64,000 nucleotides of DNA, from contig CM056728.1 of NCBI GenBank assembly GCA_029844215.1, forward strand, positions 55,033,789 through 55,097,788, read 5' to 3'. The translations under genes were made by a program, and so were the position numbers. The notes under the pieces are model-generated. The model was given only the letters and a program-made list of their open reading frames with translations, was not told the origin of the DNA and searched no databases. The stretch is from Przewalskia tangutica. Its lineage: Eukaryota > Streptophyta > Magnoliopsida > Solanales > Solanaceae. Positions 1 through 10,756 of this stretch are shown one piece after another. The stretch's first letter is position 1. Every line of letters starts with the position of its first letter.

Positions 1-1431
1 GAAACTAAGATGACAAAATGATATTACATTTTCTAGATCATGGTCATTGAATAAGAATGTTGTAAACAAGACTAACCTACTCTCACGTGAGACATATATT
101 ACTCAATTGTTCTAAAAAGAAATCAAGTGATTAAGTTTATGAACTATGAAACCATTTGAAAATGAGAAGTTTGAGTAATCAAACTAGGCAAACCGAACTT
201 AGGAAAAGAATGTTGTTACTTGATTTTGAAAAGGAATGTGGGTTGGTCATTCTAATACTACGTATCGGGTGACTTTGATAAGTAATGGATCTCTTTAAAG
301 AATTTAACGACGTAGTACTTTAGGTTAAAACCCGACTTTGGCATAAAATGAAGGTACTTTGAGTGATGTGAAACATGCCTATGCTTGTTGTGGTGAAACA
401 TTCCTATGCTTGTTGTTGTGAAACTTGCCTATGCTTGTGATGATAGCCTTTGTTGTGCAAGTGTGGTGTTTCGTGTTACCGCTGCCTCGATAGAGGGCCG
501 TTGGATCGTTGAGGTTTCTACCGCTCGCCCGGTATCCGTGGTCGGCCGTGATTGCCCCGCCTCGTGATCGATTCGCCTTGGTATCCGTAGTCACCGCACT
601 TGCCCTGCTCAAGATAGTGACGAAGTTTCGCGGATACGCCTTGGTCCCCGTGGTCACCAGACTTTGCCCCGTCAGCTACGTGACCGCCTCGTATCCTGAG
701 TCGGCTCGCACTTGCCCCGTGACGCCTTCGTGGTTGTGGTTGCATTGTATTATTGGCACGGTCGGATCCGTAGTTGTACTTGTCTCAGACGGTTTTTATG
801 ACACAGTGGGACTCGTGTTCATGTATACTCCTTGGTATTGTTATATCATAAACCGCCGGTGAGGAAGAAATTCCACGCACGAGTGATGATTTGGAGGCGT
901 GAGTCCTCGACTTGAGGTAATCGTTATATGTTATGATCGTAGTTGGTCATCATACAGGTCTCCAGCTTATATAGACTATTATGATTTCATTTACGTGATT
1001 TACGCTTTCACATACTTGGTACTGCCAGATCGACTCCTTCGGGCCGCGTTCATGCCGCAGTAAAAGGTACATCGATCGCCGATCCCCGCTTATAGATCAC
1101 ATTCGGCGTGGGAAGCTCCGCTTCTCCGAGGCTTATCTTTTGCATGTGTTCCCGAGTTATAGGTTCTTGTACATTCGTGGTATGGCGGCCCCGTCCCGTC
1201 ATAGTTGTTGTAAATCTTAGAGGTCCAGAGAATCATGCAGGTGGTTGTAAAAGGATTAAACTGTTCGTTTTATGTATATACCAAGGCAAATCGCTTTGGT
1301 TGGCTCGTTTATTTATCATGTCTCTCATTTCATGTTTAAAGTTTTTATTTCCGCTGGTTTTCTCTGATATTGTATCGCTAGGGTGCCCGGGGTAAGGCAC
1401 CAGTCACGGGCCCGATTTTCGGGGTGTGACA
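1..1431 (+). mobile_element. 3' part of an LTR (solo or element end), truncated by the window start
   Basis: Positions 1-360 match the middle of LTR K (about 15970-16400). Positions 940-1431 are the conserved LTR 3' module seen in all the gypsy LTRs here, ending in ggtgtgaca at 1431. Sequence after 1431 is minus-strand integrase coding DNA homologous to 60430 onward, so this LTR interrupts element G. The right TSD should be agaat (1432-1436); the left copy is off-window. The middle carries a tandem block of the caagtac/ataccaaggc type (about 510-770). The CTG-poor spelling throughout suggests sequence errors. Confidence 0.8.
510..770 (+). repeat. Tandem repeat block inside LTR (about 60 bp unit)
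   Basis: About four degenerate copies of a unit of roughly 60 bp containing gccttggtatccgtagtc and cttgcccc. It is the reverse complement of the block at 24600-24960 and 29600-29950 in element A, so the same cassette sits in LTRs on both strands. Confidence 0.7.
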
Positions 1432-1762
1432 AGAATAACGAGCACTGTGTGCCTCCCTGCACCGCCGACGAAGTCCTCGCTACATCGGAACACACAACCG
1501 CTCAAATCTTAGCACCCCATCGTGCTACCTCAAATAGACTCTTCTCCTCCCGAGAGCCGCATCTCGATATCGCACCATAATCGGATCCTCATATCGCCGC
1601 TTCTTCACCTCCTCGACGATGGAAGACTCGGCAACCTCTCGAACCCGAACTCCATTACTATCAGAATCAACCAAACGAACCCCAAGGCTTGCTAGCCGAT
1701 GTAACTCGCGGACCATGTCCCTCCTCTCGTCCGCACACCGATGCACTACCCATCGACCGCGA
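1432..1762 (-). pseudogene. G: integrase N-terminal end and RNase H-integrase linker (fragment)
   Basis: Minus-strand translation from 1746 gives the linker that follows RNase H in Del/Tekay polyproteins (VREVAESSIVEEVKKRRYEDP, positions about 1580-1700). The next part, which should lead into the HHCC zinc-binding domain, is cut at 1431 by the inserted LTR. The equivalent intact stretch is at 60400-60725 in element E. CTG and CAG triplets present in E are missing here, for example around 1455-1480. It is not functional as it stands. Confidence 0.75.
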
Positions 1763-2374
1763 CTAAGGGCATCCGCAACTACATTGGCCTTCCCGGGTGA
1801 TATAGAATGTCGATATCATAATCCTGCCAGCCTCCAACCACCGTCTCGCCGTAAGTTCACTCTCCTCGGCCGAAGATATACCGAGACTCTTGTGGTCTGT
1901 GTAAATGTCCACATGAACTCCATATAAATAATGCCTCCAGATCTTCAAGACATGAATCACTGCTGCTAACTCTAAGTCATGGGTGGGGTAATTATTCTCA
2001 TGCTTCCTGAGCTGTCGAGATGCGTAAGCTATAACTTTACCGTGCTGCATCAGCACGCACCCGAGCCCGACACCCGACGCATCACAATAAACCACATATC
2101 CGACTAGACCCTCTGGAAGAGTAAGAACTGGGGCGGTCATCAATTTCTCCTTCAGTAACTGGAAACTCTCCTCACAAGCATCCGTCCACCGGAACATAGC
2201 TGCTCGAGTCGCCTTAGTCAAAGCTTGAAATGGAAGCAAACTTCTCCACAAACCTCCGATAATAACCTGCAAGGCCCAAAAAGCTGCACACCTCCTTTGG
2301 TGTAGTGGTCCGCCAAGTCTCGATCGCTTCAATCTTTGTCGATCAACCCGAATACCATCGCAGACCGATAACAT
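1763..2374 (-). pseudogene. G: RNase H domain
   Basis: One long minus-strand frame carries the Ty3/gypsy RNase H domain. The first catalytic aspartate lies in YCDASG, the glutamate in THDLELAAV and the next aspartate in YTDHKSL, with KVIAYASRQL between. This domain degrades the RNA strand of the RNA-DNA hybrid during reverse transcription. The N-terminal part (FQALTKAT, TDACEESFQLLKEKL) is the RT-RNase H connection. After TDHKSL the frame degrades relative to the copy in E (60729-61160): the text around the second tryptophan-rich motif is altered. The upstream RT domain is in other frames, so the polyprotein is broken. Confidence 0.85.
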
Positions 2375-3040
2375 GCCCTAAGAAAGCCATCGGCCAACCA
2401 AAACTCGCATTTCGAGAACTTGCATACAATCGCCGGCCCCGAGGACTCTAATACCGTCCTCAAATGATATGCATGCTCCTGCTCTGTGCGTGAATAAACC
2501 AGGATATCATCAATGAATACTATAACGAACATATCCAAGAATGGCTTGAACACCTGCTCATCAAATCCATGAATACCGGGCGTTGTCAACCCGAAAGACA
2601 TCACTCGAACTCATAGTGCCCATACCGGTCCCGAATGCGCTTTGGGATATTCGCTTCTAACTCGCAGACTGATGATAACCGATCGCAGTCTATCTTGGAA
2701 AACATCTCGCACTCGCAGAATCGGTCAAACAAATCATCAATCCCGGGAGTGGGTATCTGCTTTGATAGTTACCTTATTCACCGCTCGTAATCAACACACA
2801 TACGCAGCTGGCCCCATCCTTCTTCTTTACAAATAACACTGGCGCTCCCCAGGGAGAAACACTTGGCCTGTTAAAGCCTTTTTCCAGCAAATCTTTCAGC
2901 TGGTCCTTCAATTCCTTCAACTTGGCAGGTGCCATCCTATATGGCGGAATAGATATCGGTCGAGTGTCTGGCGCCAAATCAATGCAAAACTCAATTTCCC
3001 TCTCGTGAGGATACCCTAAGCTCGCCCGAAACACGCTCAA
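2329..3040 (-). pseudogene. G: reverse transcriptase domain, frameshifted
   Basis: Two main frames supply a Ty3/gypsy RT. From 3040 down it reads EREIEFCIDLAPDTRPISIPPYRMAP, LKDLLEKGF and SPWGAPVLFVKKKDG, which are the N-terminal RT motifs. From 2604 down it reads VIVFIDDILVYSRT, with the catalytic F-I-D-D box, then CKFSKCEFW. Between about 2600 and 2780 the central motifs (dinucleotide-binding region and first catalytic aspartate) are scattered over frames. It lies between protease (upstream) and RNase H (downstream) in the normal gypsy order. The break near 2605-2775 means no continuous protein can be made. Confidence 0.88.
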
Positions 3041-3657
3041 AACTCTCTAACGATCGAATCGATCAAGGTCCAGATCTCAGCCTCCGTGTCAAATACTCGA
3101 ACCATATGGTAGATATACCCCTTCCGCACCATCTTTCTAGCCTTGAGGTAAGAAATAAACTTACCCCTTGGCGACGCAGAATTTCCCCTCCATTCGATAA
3201 CCGGCTCACCAGGAAACTGGAACCGTACCAGTCTCTCTCTACAGTCCACATTGGCATAGCAAGACGCTAGCCAATCCATACCCATAATCACATCAAAGTC
3301 CGTCATATCCAACTCTATCAAGTCGGCTAGAGTCTGACGACTGTCTATAGTCACTGGGCAAGCCTTATATACCCGCTCAGCTACCACCGAATCACCTACT
3401 GGCGTAGCCATCTCAAAAGGTTTTATGGACTCGGGCTCTATCCCTATTCTACCCGTAATATGAGGAGATATATAGGACAAGGTAGAACCTGGATCTATCA
3501 AAGCATATACATCACAACATGCAATCAATAATGTACATGTGACGACATCTGGTGACGCCTCCTGGTCCTGACGGCTGGACATAGCATAAATGCGGTTCTG
3601 AGGACCACTAGAGCTGGGACCCCTACCACGACCTCGCCGCGCTGGTCCGTGGAACAC
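3037..3657 (-). CDS. G: retropepsin-like aspartic protease region (gag C-terminus to protease)
   Basis: A 206-codon minus-strand frame. About 30 residues rich in Arg/Gly (HGPARRGRGRGPSSSG) are the gag C-terminal tail, after which comes the protease with active-site motif ALIDPGSTLSYIS (D-P-G-S, the form usual in Del/Tekay proteases) and the later hydrophobic DFDVIMGMDWLA. This enzyme would process the gag-pol polyprotein inside the virus-like particle. The methionine start is only a frame convention; the protein is normally part of a fusion with gag (3677-4847) and RT (2329-3040). It is the best preserved part of G. Confidence 0.85.
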   Translation of the reverse strand: MFHGPARRGRGRGPSSSGPQNRIYAMSSRQDQEASPDVVTCTLLIACCDVYALIDPGSTLSYISPHITGRIGIEPESIKPFEMATPVGDSVVAERVYKACPVTIDSRQTLADLIELDMTDFDVIMGMDWLASCYANVDCRERLVRFQFPGEPVIEWRGNSASPRGKFISYLKARKMVRKGYIYHMVRVFDTEAEIWTLIDSIVREF

Positions 3658-3676
3658 TCGCCTCCGGGCGACGCCA

Positions 3677-4847
3677 TCAAGATGAAGATCCAGCCACTAA
3701 CCTTGTCGGCTGAGCCATTACATTCCCGCCGCCTCTAGTCGGACAATCTCTCCTCAAATGGCCCTGCTGGCCACAAGAGTAACAAGCTCCTGGAGTACCA
3801 CGACACCCTCCATAATGGCAATCACCACATCGACCACACCGAGGTATAGGTGGCCTCATCTGACTGGAACCCTGGTCCCTCTGGGAACCCGAAGCCCTAG
3901 AACCCCGCCCCGCTTCCCAATGCCTCAGACGTCCGAAGATGGAGGAGCGCTCAACCGCCGAGGTGCAAATCTGGTCTGCTGCTGAGCTTGTCTACCTCGA
4001 AACTACCAGAGGACCTCGCTGTCCCGCCTCTTCTCGCGATACTGCCAATACGCCGCCCGCTCTCACACCTGCGCATATGCTCGCACGCGGCAATGTCCAT
4101 GCCCTACCAAGAGCTACTCCGTGCAACTCTCGCCAAGTAATCATCGAGCTCGTGACATAGCGGTGCACCCGTAGTCCATGTTCGCTACCAAAGCGGTACG
4201 CATCGAGCCAACGAGTCAAACTCTATGTTGTACTCTCGACCGCCCGCCCACTCTATCTCAAAGGTCAAAAATCTATCGCCCGAGCCCTCCTCATCTACGG
4301 AGGCAAGAAATGTCCAAGGAACGCCTCTGAGAACTCGTCCCAAACAGCTGGAAGTGCATGCTCCCCCCGGGATAGTTCCCATGAATCATACTACCAACCG
4401 CAGATCCCGCACCGATGTGAACCCAATAATACCGACATCGTCTTCAAGCCCCGATCACTCTGCGATCTCAGAATCGCTTCGGATAAACTCCGAGGGTCAT
4501 CCTCGTGTTTCACCAGAACTCTGGTGGGTCGCAACTCAAAAGTCCCGCAGCCTCGCTATCGCCTGTGGGGCTACGTACAACCGAACCGCCGCCTCCCGCC
4601 TATCCTCCCGCCTAGTCACGATCTCGCTAATAATCGCCATCTCTCAGTAGCCCATATCCTCTCGCTCCAGCCGTAATCGAGGCTCATGTATTGGCCGCGC
4701 CGCCGCCTAACTCGCTGGGTTGAGACGCTGGAGCCGTCCAAACATCTCCTCCGTAAAGACTGGGCTCGTGGTAACCCTCGGTGTCCTACTAGTAGTTCCT
4801 CTCGCCGCCTTACCTTCTCGGGTCGCGGTTGCCTTGCGTGGAGGCAT
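3677..4847 (-). pseudogene. G: gag (capsid/nucleocapsid), degenerate
   Basis: The start is placed at the ATG whose complement is 4845-4847, because MPPRK-like gag starts at the same distance from the PBS in B, C and D. The nucleocapsid zinc knuckle CYSCGQQGHLRRDC (CX2CX4HX4C) is clear at about 3750-3795. The capsid region (retrotrans_gag type) at 4180-4560 is recognisable only in pieces in several frames. CAG/CTG-poor spelling is heavy at 3900-4830. Gag would assemble particles and bind element RNA. Confidence 0.75.
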
Positions 4848-5036
4848 AACTGATACAGGAAAATATGTCAGAGGGAGTTCAACCTATAACACAGCTCTAT
4901 TGCACGATCTTAGAGTGGAAGAATGGAAACCAATCCTAAATATCTTGTAGCCTTCTGATTATAGATGTGGTGCACGACACACCGATAATCAAGACTCTAC
5001 TAGACACGGCCTGTAGACCCTTTCCGAGGATTAACT

Positions 5037-5048
5037 GCTCTGATACCA
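5037..5048 (-). other. G: primer-binding site, initiator tRNA-Met type
   Basis: On the minus strand this reads TGGTATCAGAGC, four bases downstream of the LTR end. It is the standard Ty3/gypsy PBS complementary to the 3' end of initiator tRNA-Met. The spelling is intact, unlike in C and B. Confidence 0.92.
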
Positions 5049-5669
5049 CTTTTGTCACGACCCGACCACGGACCCGTGACTGGTGTCTTACCCCGGGCAC
5101 CCTTGTGATACAACATCAGAGAAAACCAGCAAAAAAATAAACTCACAACAAGAACCCATATACAAAATAAGTAGGCTAACCCAAAATGGCTACCTCTAAT
5201 ACAACAAAGCTGAACAGTTACATCCTTAACAACCCAAACTACAACAGGACTACAGGTCTCTAAGAATGAGTAAACACTATGACGGGACAGGGCCCCGTCA
5301 TACCCCTGAATGTACAAATATCTACAACACCAGGGAGAACCGTACCAAAAGTCGAGCCTCCGGAGAAATGGAGCTCCTGACACCTGAGTAAAGATCCTAA
5401 GAATGAGGATCCACCACCTGCTTCCTTACTCGCAGATCAACGCACTCGAGGAAGCGGGTCAAGATACACATGTACCAAGTATGTAAAGCTGGAAAATACT
5501 GTAATAATATCATAAGTTTAAAATAAACTGGAGTCATGGAAAAGAGTCAAAAATACCGTACACTGTGCCTTACTAACAATGAGAGTAACAAGTATAAACT
5601 TTACTGCATAAAATAGGAGGCTCATGATCAAAACAGGATCTCCCTCCGGTAGTATCATTAAGCAATCCT

Positions 5670-5850
5670 ACTCCTGGGACTATTTCACCCGCATGGGTCT
5701 TGTGGACCCGCAAAAGGTCATCACCTCGCATGGGACTATTTCACCCGCATGGGACTATTTCACCCGCATGAGGTCATCCGCCTCGCATGGGACTATTTCA
5801 CCCGCATGGGACTATTTCACCCGCATGGACCCTGTGGGCCCGCATGAGTA
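5670..5850 (-). repeat. Tandem repeat block in G LTR (about 19-20 bp unit)
   Basis: Repeated gggactatttcacccgcat units in plus-strand view, mixed with variant units containing gtggacccgca. The same unit in the opposite direction fills 9290-9440 and 63680-63780, and in this direction 11390-11570. Confidence 0.85.
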
Positions 5851-7255
5851 CAAGCACCGCACTCGCATCATGGGTAGTAAATCCATGACATAAATAGTAA
5901 TAATAATAAATAGACATAAATCAGCACAACCGGCTATCATACATAACATAAGCGCTAACGGCTTATCATAACGTAAGCAAGTTAAGAATATCTCCTAACT
6001 TCTTAATAACATTTCTAGTACATCTTCTCATTTTAGTTACTTAAGGCACTACATGTCGTTTTAAAAGAAAATCCGGGAATTTAACCCAAGTACCACGTTC
6101 CCTAAACCTTTTAAGAAAATGACTCCTTTTTGTAAAACTCCCAAGATACTAATAACCGTAGTATCAAGTCACGACAACTCTTCAAAACAAGTTACGTTTA
6201 ACTTTTAAAAATACAATAGGCTTCTAAAAATCGAGTGACTTCATCTCTTTTAAAACCTTAGGCAATTAATGCCTTAAAAACAATTTGCCTTCCACAAATT
6301 CAAATCCTTTATCCGTACTTATTTTACTTGGAGTAAACCTTTCCTTATTAACCTTTCAAAAAACCAATACAACCAACTTCCCATAAAGTTGTTATATTAC
6401 CATTTTACACTAGTCAAACACATCTCCCTATATCCAAGGCACTTATACTTTTATACGAAATAAGTATCATATACTTAAAACAAGTGAAGAATGTCAAATC
6501 TTGTACGTCTACCGTACTACATAGGTACAACTACCCATGCTCAAGAGATGAGAAAGCTTCACATACCTCTTCGGTCAATCCGCTTGCTAAGCCCAAAATA
6601 CCGCACGTAATATGTCAACCTATAATGACCATAATACGTTTATTAACCTCTAATTTTCAAGTTCAAAGTTACTAATTCCTATGGAAAATTGGGCAGCATT
6701 TCCTTTGTTTCTACATACTTTGCCACCTTTTTTAAGGCCGAATTCAACATCTAAACGCCACATTTAAGGCCCAACAATCCAAACATTTCAAGGGGGATTA
6801 CACAACTAAACTTGGGTGTGTAAAATTCTGCCCCATAAGGTACAACAATTAACTTAACAAGTTTAAGGTAGTTTTTAGGCTACAACATGCTCACATAACC
6901 TTTTTAACCAATCCTTTCATATCCAAACCATATTTCTTACATGCAATGAATCTAAGAGCATTATTTACTACTACAAGTTCCTTCTTCTTCACATGCAACA
7001 CAAATAACTAGCTACAAGAGAAGAATTGTTACCTTAGAGCTTTAGCCAAAATTACTCCAACAATTTTGCTAGCCTCCTTTCAAGAACACCACCACAATAA
7101 CTCCTACAAGCTAGCCACAAGCTTCCTCCTTGTCCTAACCTTTCTGATTTTCCTCAAGCTTTGAATTTCTCTTGGAATTCTAGAGAGAAGTGAGAGCTTT
7201 AACTTTAGAGAGAGAGAAGGACTTGAAAGATGACCAAGTCTTCAAGACTTGGTCA

Positions 7256-7264
7256 ATATATAAG
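7256..7264 (-). promoter_or_regulatory. TATA box of G 5' LTR
   Basis: The minus strand reads CTTATATAT about 540 bp from the LTR 5' end, directly downstream of a GC-rich block. LTR F has the equivalent at 61773-61779. Confidence 0.6.
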
Positions 7265-7379
7265 ACATGCAAAAATCAGATGGGGGGGGGGACACTTGTC
7301 ACCCACCCATGACCTCTTTTAAAACAAAACAAAGGCAAATTCCCACTCAACTGGCAGAACCGGCCAGCGCACAAACTTC

Positions 7380-7510
7380 GCCGACTCCCGTAACATTCTG
7401 CCGCGCCTCGCTTCCCGCGCCACGCACCGCAACTTCAGCGACCCCTCAGATCTTTCCGGAGCCGCGGCCCTGCAGCCGGCGCCGCTGCCTCGCACTGCCC
7501 GCGCCCGTGG
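7380..7510. other. GC-rich block upstream of the G LTR TATA box
   Basis: Very rich in CCGCGG, GGCGCC and CGCGCC words (for example gagccgcggccctgcagc near 7460). The same type of block precedes the TATA box in LTR F (61495-61690) and in the unrelated Athila-like LTRs (22780-22930, 57365-57545). Confidence 0.7.
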
Positions 7511-7801
7511 CTCCCGACCAAACACCTTTCTCGACCGTCACAAGACCGAACTTGTAACTCCCTTAACTTTCTACTCTGATGTCCTATCGACGAACAGTTG
7601 GTTGAGTTGGAAACTAGACTCAATGAACTACGCACTAGGCCTTTGAAATACCTAGGAATTCTCAATGTACCGGGTCATAACCCGCCCCAAAGTTGACCAA
7701 AAACCCGTCCGAAACAATCCGTCAACCTATCTTTCGAAAATTTTAAGTCTTACTCCTTTCGTACGCTCTCATACACATGGCCAGAACTACGGGGTATAAC
7801 A

Positions 7802-10047
7802 TATATGTATTAAAGATTGATAAGTGTTATAGATATTGGAAGCCTAAAATCCGAAATGACATGTTTAGCCAATTGAAATTGAAATACAATTTGGTCGTTA
7901 ATTAGAATTGTCGCATGTTACCTACTTGAAGAGTGTAGTAGTTATAATCGATTGCGGCTTGATATCATGTCATACTAAACAACTTGGATTGAAAAGGAAT
8001 TGGATAAGAATTTGTATTGGTGTCCCTCAAATTGCCGAATTGACAAAGTATGTTGGATTAGTTTGATATTAATTTGTGGGGCGGAATTTTACACGTCTTG
8101 TAGGCGTGTAATCCCCTATTGATAACTTCATTGTTGGGCCTTAAATGTGGCGTGTTTGGCTATTGTATTCGGGCCTTGAAAAAGGTGGAAAAGTATGTAG
8201 AAACAAAGGAAGTGTTGTCCGGTTTTCCATAGAATTTAGTGACCTTGCACTTGGAATATTCTACATTTGAAGTTAGAAGTTAATAGACGTATTATGGTCA
8301 CTATAGGTTGACATACTACGTACGGCATATTGGACTTGGCAAGTGGATTGAACCGAAGAGGTATGTGGAACTTTCTTATCTCTTGAGCATGAATAGTTGT
8401 AAATATATAGTACGGTAGACGTACGAGATGTTTGACAATCTAATCCACTTGATATCCTTGGCTTATTTTAAGAATGTCCAAGTTGGTTGAGTTAGGGACT
8501 TAACTCACTTGTTTAAGAATATTAAGGACATCTTAGTTTTCGAAAAGTTAAGAGACTTAAAGTATTTTAAAAGTATATGATACTTGGTTTTGAAAGTATA
8601 AGTCTCTTGGATATAAAGAATAATGTATTTGTCTAAAGTATAAAGCTAGTATAACGGTTTTATGGGAAATTGGTTATAATAGCTTTATGGAAAGTTAAAA
8701 AGAGTGGTTTACTCTAAGTAATGTAAGTATGATAAATGACTTGAAATAAAGAAGGGCAATTTGATTTAAAGGTACCAATTGCTTAACGTTTTAAAGTAAG
8801 GGTCACTTGATTTAGAAGCCTATAAATGTATTTCTAAAAGGTATTGTGACTTGTCTTGAAAAGTAGTTATGACTTGATACTACGGTTATTAGTATCTTGG
8901 AAGTTTTATATGAAAAGAGTCATTTTAAAAGAATAGAAGTACGTAGTACTTTGGGTTAAATTCCCGGATTTTTATAATGACACGTTAGTGCCTTAAGTAA
9001 ACTAAAATGAGAGTGTATATGAATAAGACTAATAAGAAGTTAGGGGGATTTCTTAACTTGCTTATGTTATGTATGATAAGCTGATAGTGCTTATGTTATG
9101 TTATGATAAGCCGGTAACGCTTATGTTATGTATGGTAAGCCGGTAGTGCATATGTTATGTATGATAGCCGGTTGTGCTAGCTTGTGTTATTCTTACGAGG
9201 TAAAGCCTCGGGTTACTACTAATTCCATGGATTTGCTACCTATGATGCGAGTGCGGCGTTTGTACTCATTGCGGGCCCACCGGGCCTAAGCGGGTGAAAT
9301 AGTCCTGTGCGGGTGAAATAGTCCTATGCGAGGAATACCTCATGCGGGTCCACACGACCTATGCGGGCGGACACAGCCTATGCGACGAAGTTACCTCATT
9401 GCGGGTCCACAGGACCTATACGGGTGAAATAGTCCCAGGAATAGGATTGTTATTTGAGCCTCCTATTTTTATGCAGTAAAGTATACTCTTGTTTACTCTC
9501 ATTGTTAGTAAGGCACAGTGTACTGTTATTTGAGTTATCATACATGTCTCCAGCTTTATTTTGGACTTATGATTTCATTACAAGATTTTCGGGCCACATA
9601 TTTGGTACATGTTGTACTGACCTCCTACGGGGGGCTGCGTTCATGCCGCAGGTAGAGTATACAGGTTGCTGATCCTCACTTTTAGGATCACTGATTCAGC
9701 TGTTGAGAAACTCCATTACTCCGGAGGATTATCCTTAGTACGGATCCCTGGTATTGTCGGTTGTTGTACATTCAGGGGTATGGCGGGGCCCTGTCCCATC
9801 ACAGTTGTTATTCTTAGAGGTCTGTAGTCATGTCTTGTGGATTGGGTTGTAAAGAAAAAAAAATGTATTGTTCTGTTTTTGCATTATGTAAATTGTACGA
9901 AAGGTGGCCTCATCGGCTAGCCTGTTGATTTTTTATTGTCTAAGTGTTCATTTGTGTTGTGTATGTTCCGCTTCTATTCTCTGATGTATACCTGAAAGGG
10001 GTGCCCAGGTAGGGCACCAGTCGCGGGCCCGGGGTCGGGTCGTGACA
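7802..10047 (+). mobile_element. LTR I, 3' part, interrupted by G
   Basis: Sequence from 7802 matches the D-type LTR from about 12880 (tttgttgttag-region through aatccgaaatg, gtcgcatgtt, gggcggaattttacac). It runs through a tandem block at 9255-9450 to the conserved 3' module ending gggtcgtgaca at 10047. Its 5' part lies beyond G, off-window. It includes the GTACGgtagaCGTAC motif at 8410-8424 and hairpins at 9671-9689 and about 9900-9925. The sequence after 10047 is another LTR (J), so I was inserted into J; the right TSD would be gctcc. Confidence 0.8.
9255..9450 (+). repeat. Tandem repeat block in LTR I
   Basis: Alternating units gcgggtgaaatagtcc and gcgggtccacaggacct, each about 18-20 bp, mark the same LTR position as in E, F and G. 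Confidence 0.8.
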
Positions 10048-10122
10048 GCTCCATTGTTCCAGAGTATAATATTTTGGTACAGTTTGCTATTACAGGCTTA
10101 TGTACATTCAGGGGTAAGGCGG
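10048..10122 (+). mobile_element. LTR J fragment (75 bp) between two inserted LTRs
   Basis: gctccattgttccaga...attcaggggtaaggcgg matches the LTR 3' module (compare agctccatttgctccgg at 21109 and attcaggggtatggcgg at 21168). It is the only visible part of LTR J. I entered on its left and H on its right, the latter inside the GGCGGG hairpin. Confidence 0.65.
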
Positions 10123-10756
10123 TGTCACGACCCGACCCCGGGCCCGCGACTGGTGCCCTACCTGGGCACCCTTACAGGTATACATCAGAGAATAGTAGCG
10201 GAACATACATACATTTCAAAAGAAATAAATAGCAGGCTAACCGCTACGACCAACTTCAAAAAATATATACGTAACCAAAAACGCTACTTTTTTTTTTTTT
10301 TACACAACCCAAATCCACAAGATATGACTATGCACTTAAGAATTTTTGACATAACAACTGTGGACGACAGTGGCCCCGCCATACCCCGAATGTACATAAA
10401 CCTACAACCTCGTGGAACTGCATCAAAAGACAAAGCCTCCAGAGAAATGGAGCTTTCAAGAATCGAAGTGATCCTAAGAGTGCGGATCGCCAGTTATGTA
10501 CTCAACTCGCAGATGAACGCACTCGGGCGAGGTCAAGACGAATATGTACCAAGTATGTGAAATCAAAATATCAGAATGAAATCATAATACCATATAAAGT
10601 CGAGACATGTATGATAACCAAAATAACAAGATAATCGTGCCTTGCCAAAGTGAAAGTAATGAAAGTCAGTTTTACCTTTTAAAGACTATTTCAACACATG
10701 AACAATAGTCACACAGGGCTACGGACGCAAGCCCTCAAATATCATAGTGTGCCCGT
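10123..10756 (-). mobile_element. LTR H, 3' end (minus strand), interrupted by E
   Basis: Starts tgtcacgacccgaccccggg (plus view), as the 3' ends of the other minus LTRs do, and carries the module including the gactggtgcccta terminal hairpin. It stops at 10756 where the E LTR starts with an identical tgtcacgacc terminus. A 12-base T run lies near 10290. The remainder of H should lie to the right of E, off-window. A 172-codon frame across 10042-10560 spans three LTR pieces and is not a gene. Confidence 0.75.

Larger units (their letters stand above)
5053..7801 (-). mobile_element. G: 5' LTR (minus strand)
   Basis: Begins (plus-strand view) with tgtcacgacccg and ends with ggggtataaca, i.e. TG...CA on the minus strand, about 2.75 kb. 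It contains a TATA box (tatataag, about 7256-7264, minus orientation) with a GC-rich block just upstream (7380-7510). It also has a 19-20 bp tandem repeat block (5670-5850) and the 3' module with hairpins at 5278-5302 and about 5171-5195. The (-) strand internal region lies to the left. The right TSD would be tatat at 7802-7806; the other end is off-window. Confidence 0.88.

Noticed and set aside
10042..10560. 172-codon open frame
   Set aside because: It crosses the ends of LTRs I, J and H and so joins three unrelated pieces.
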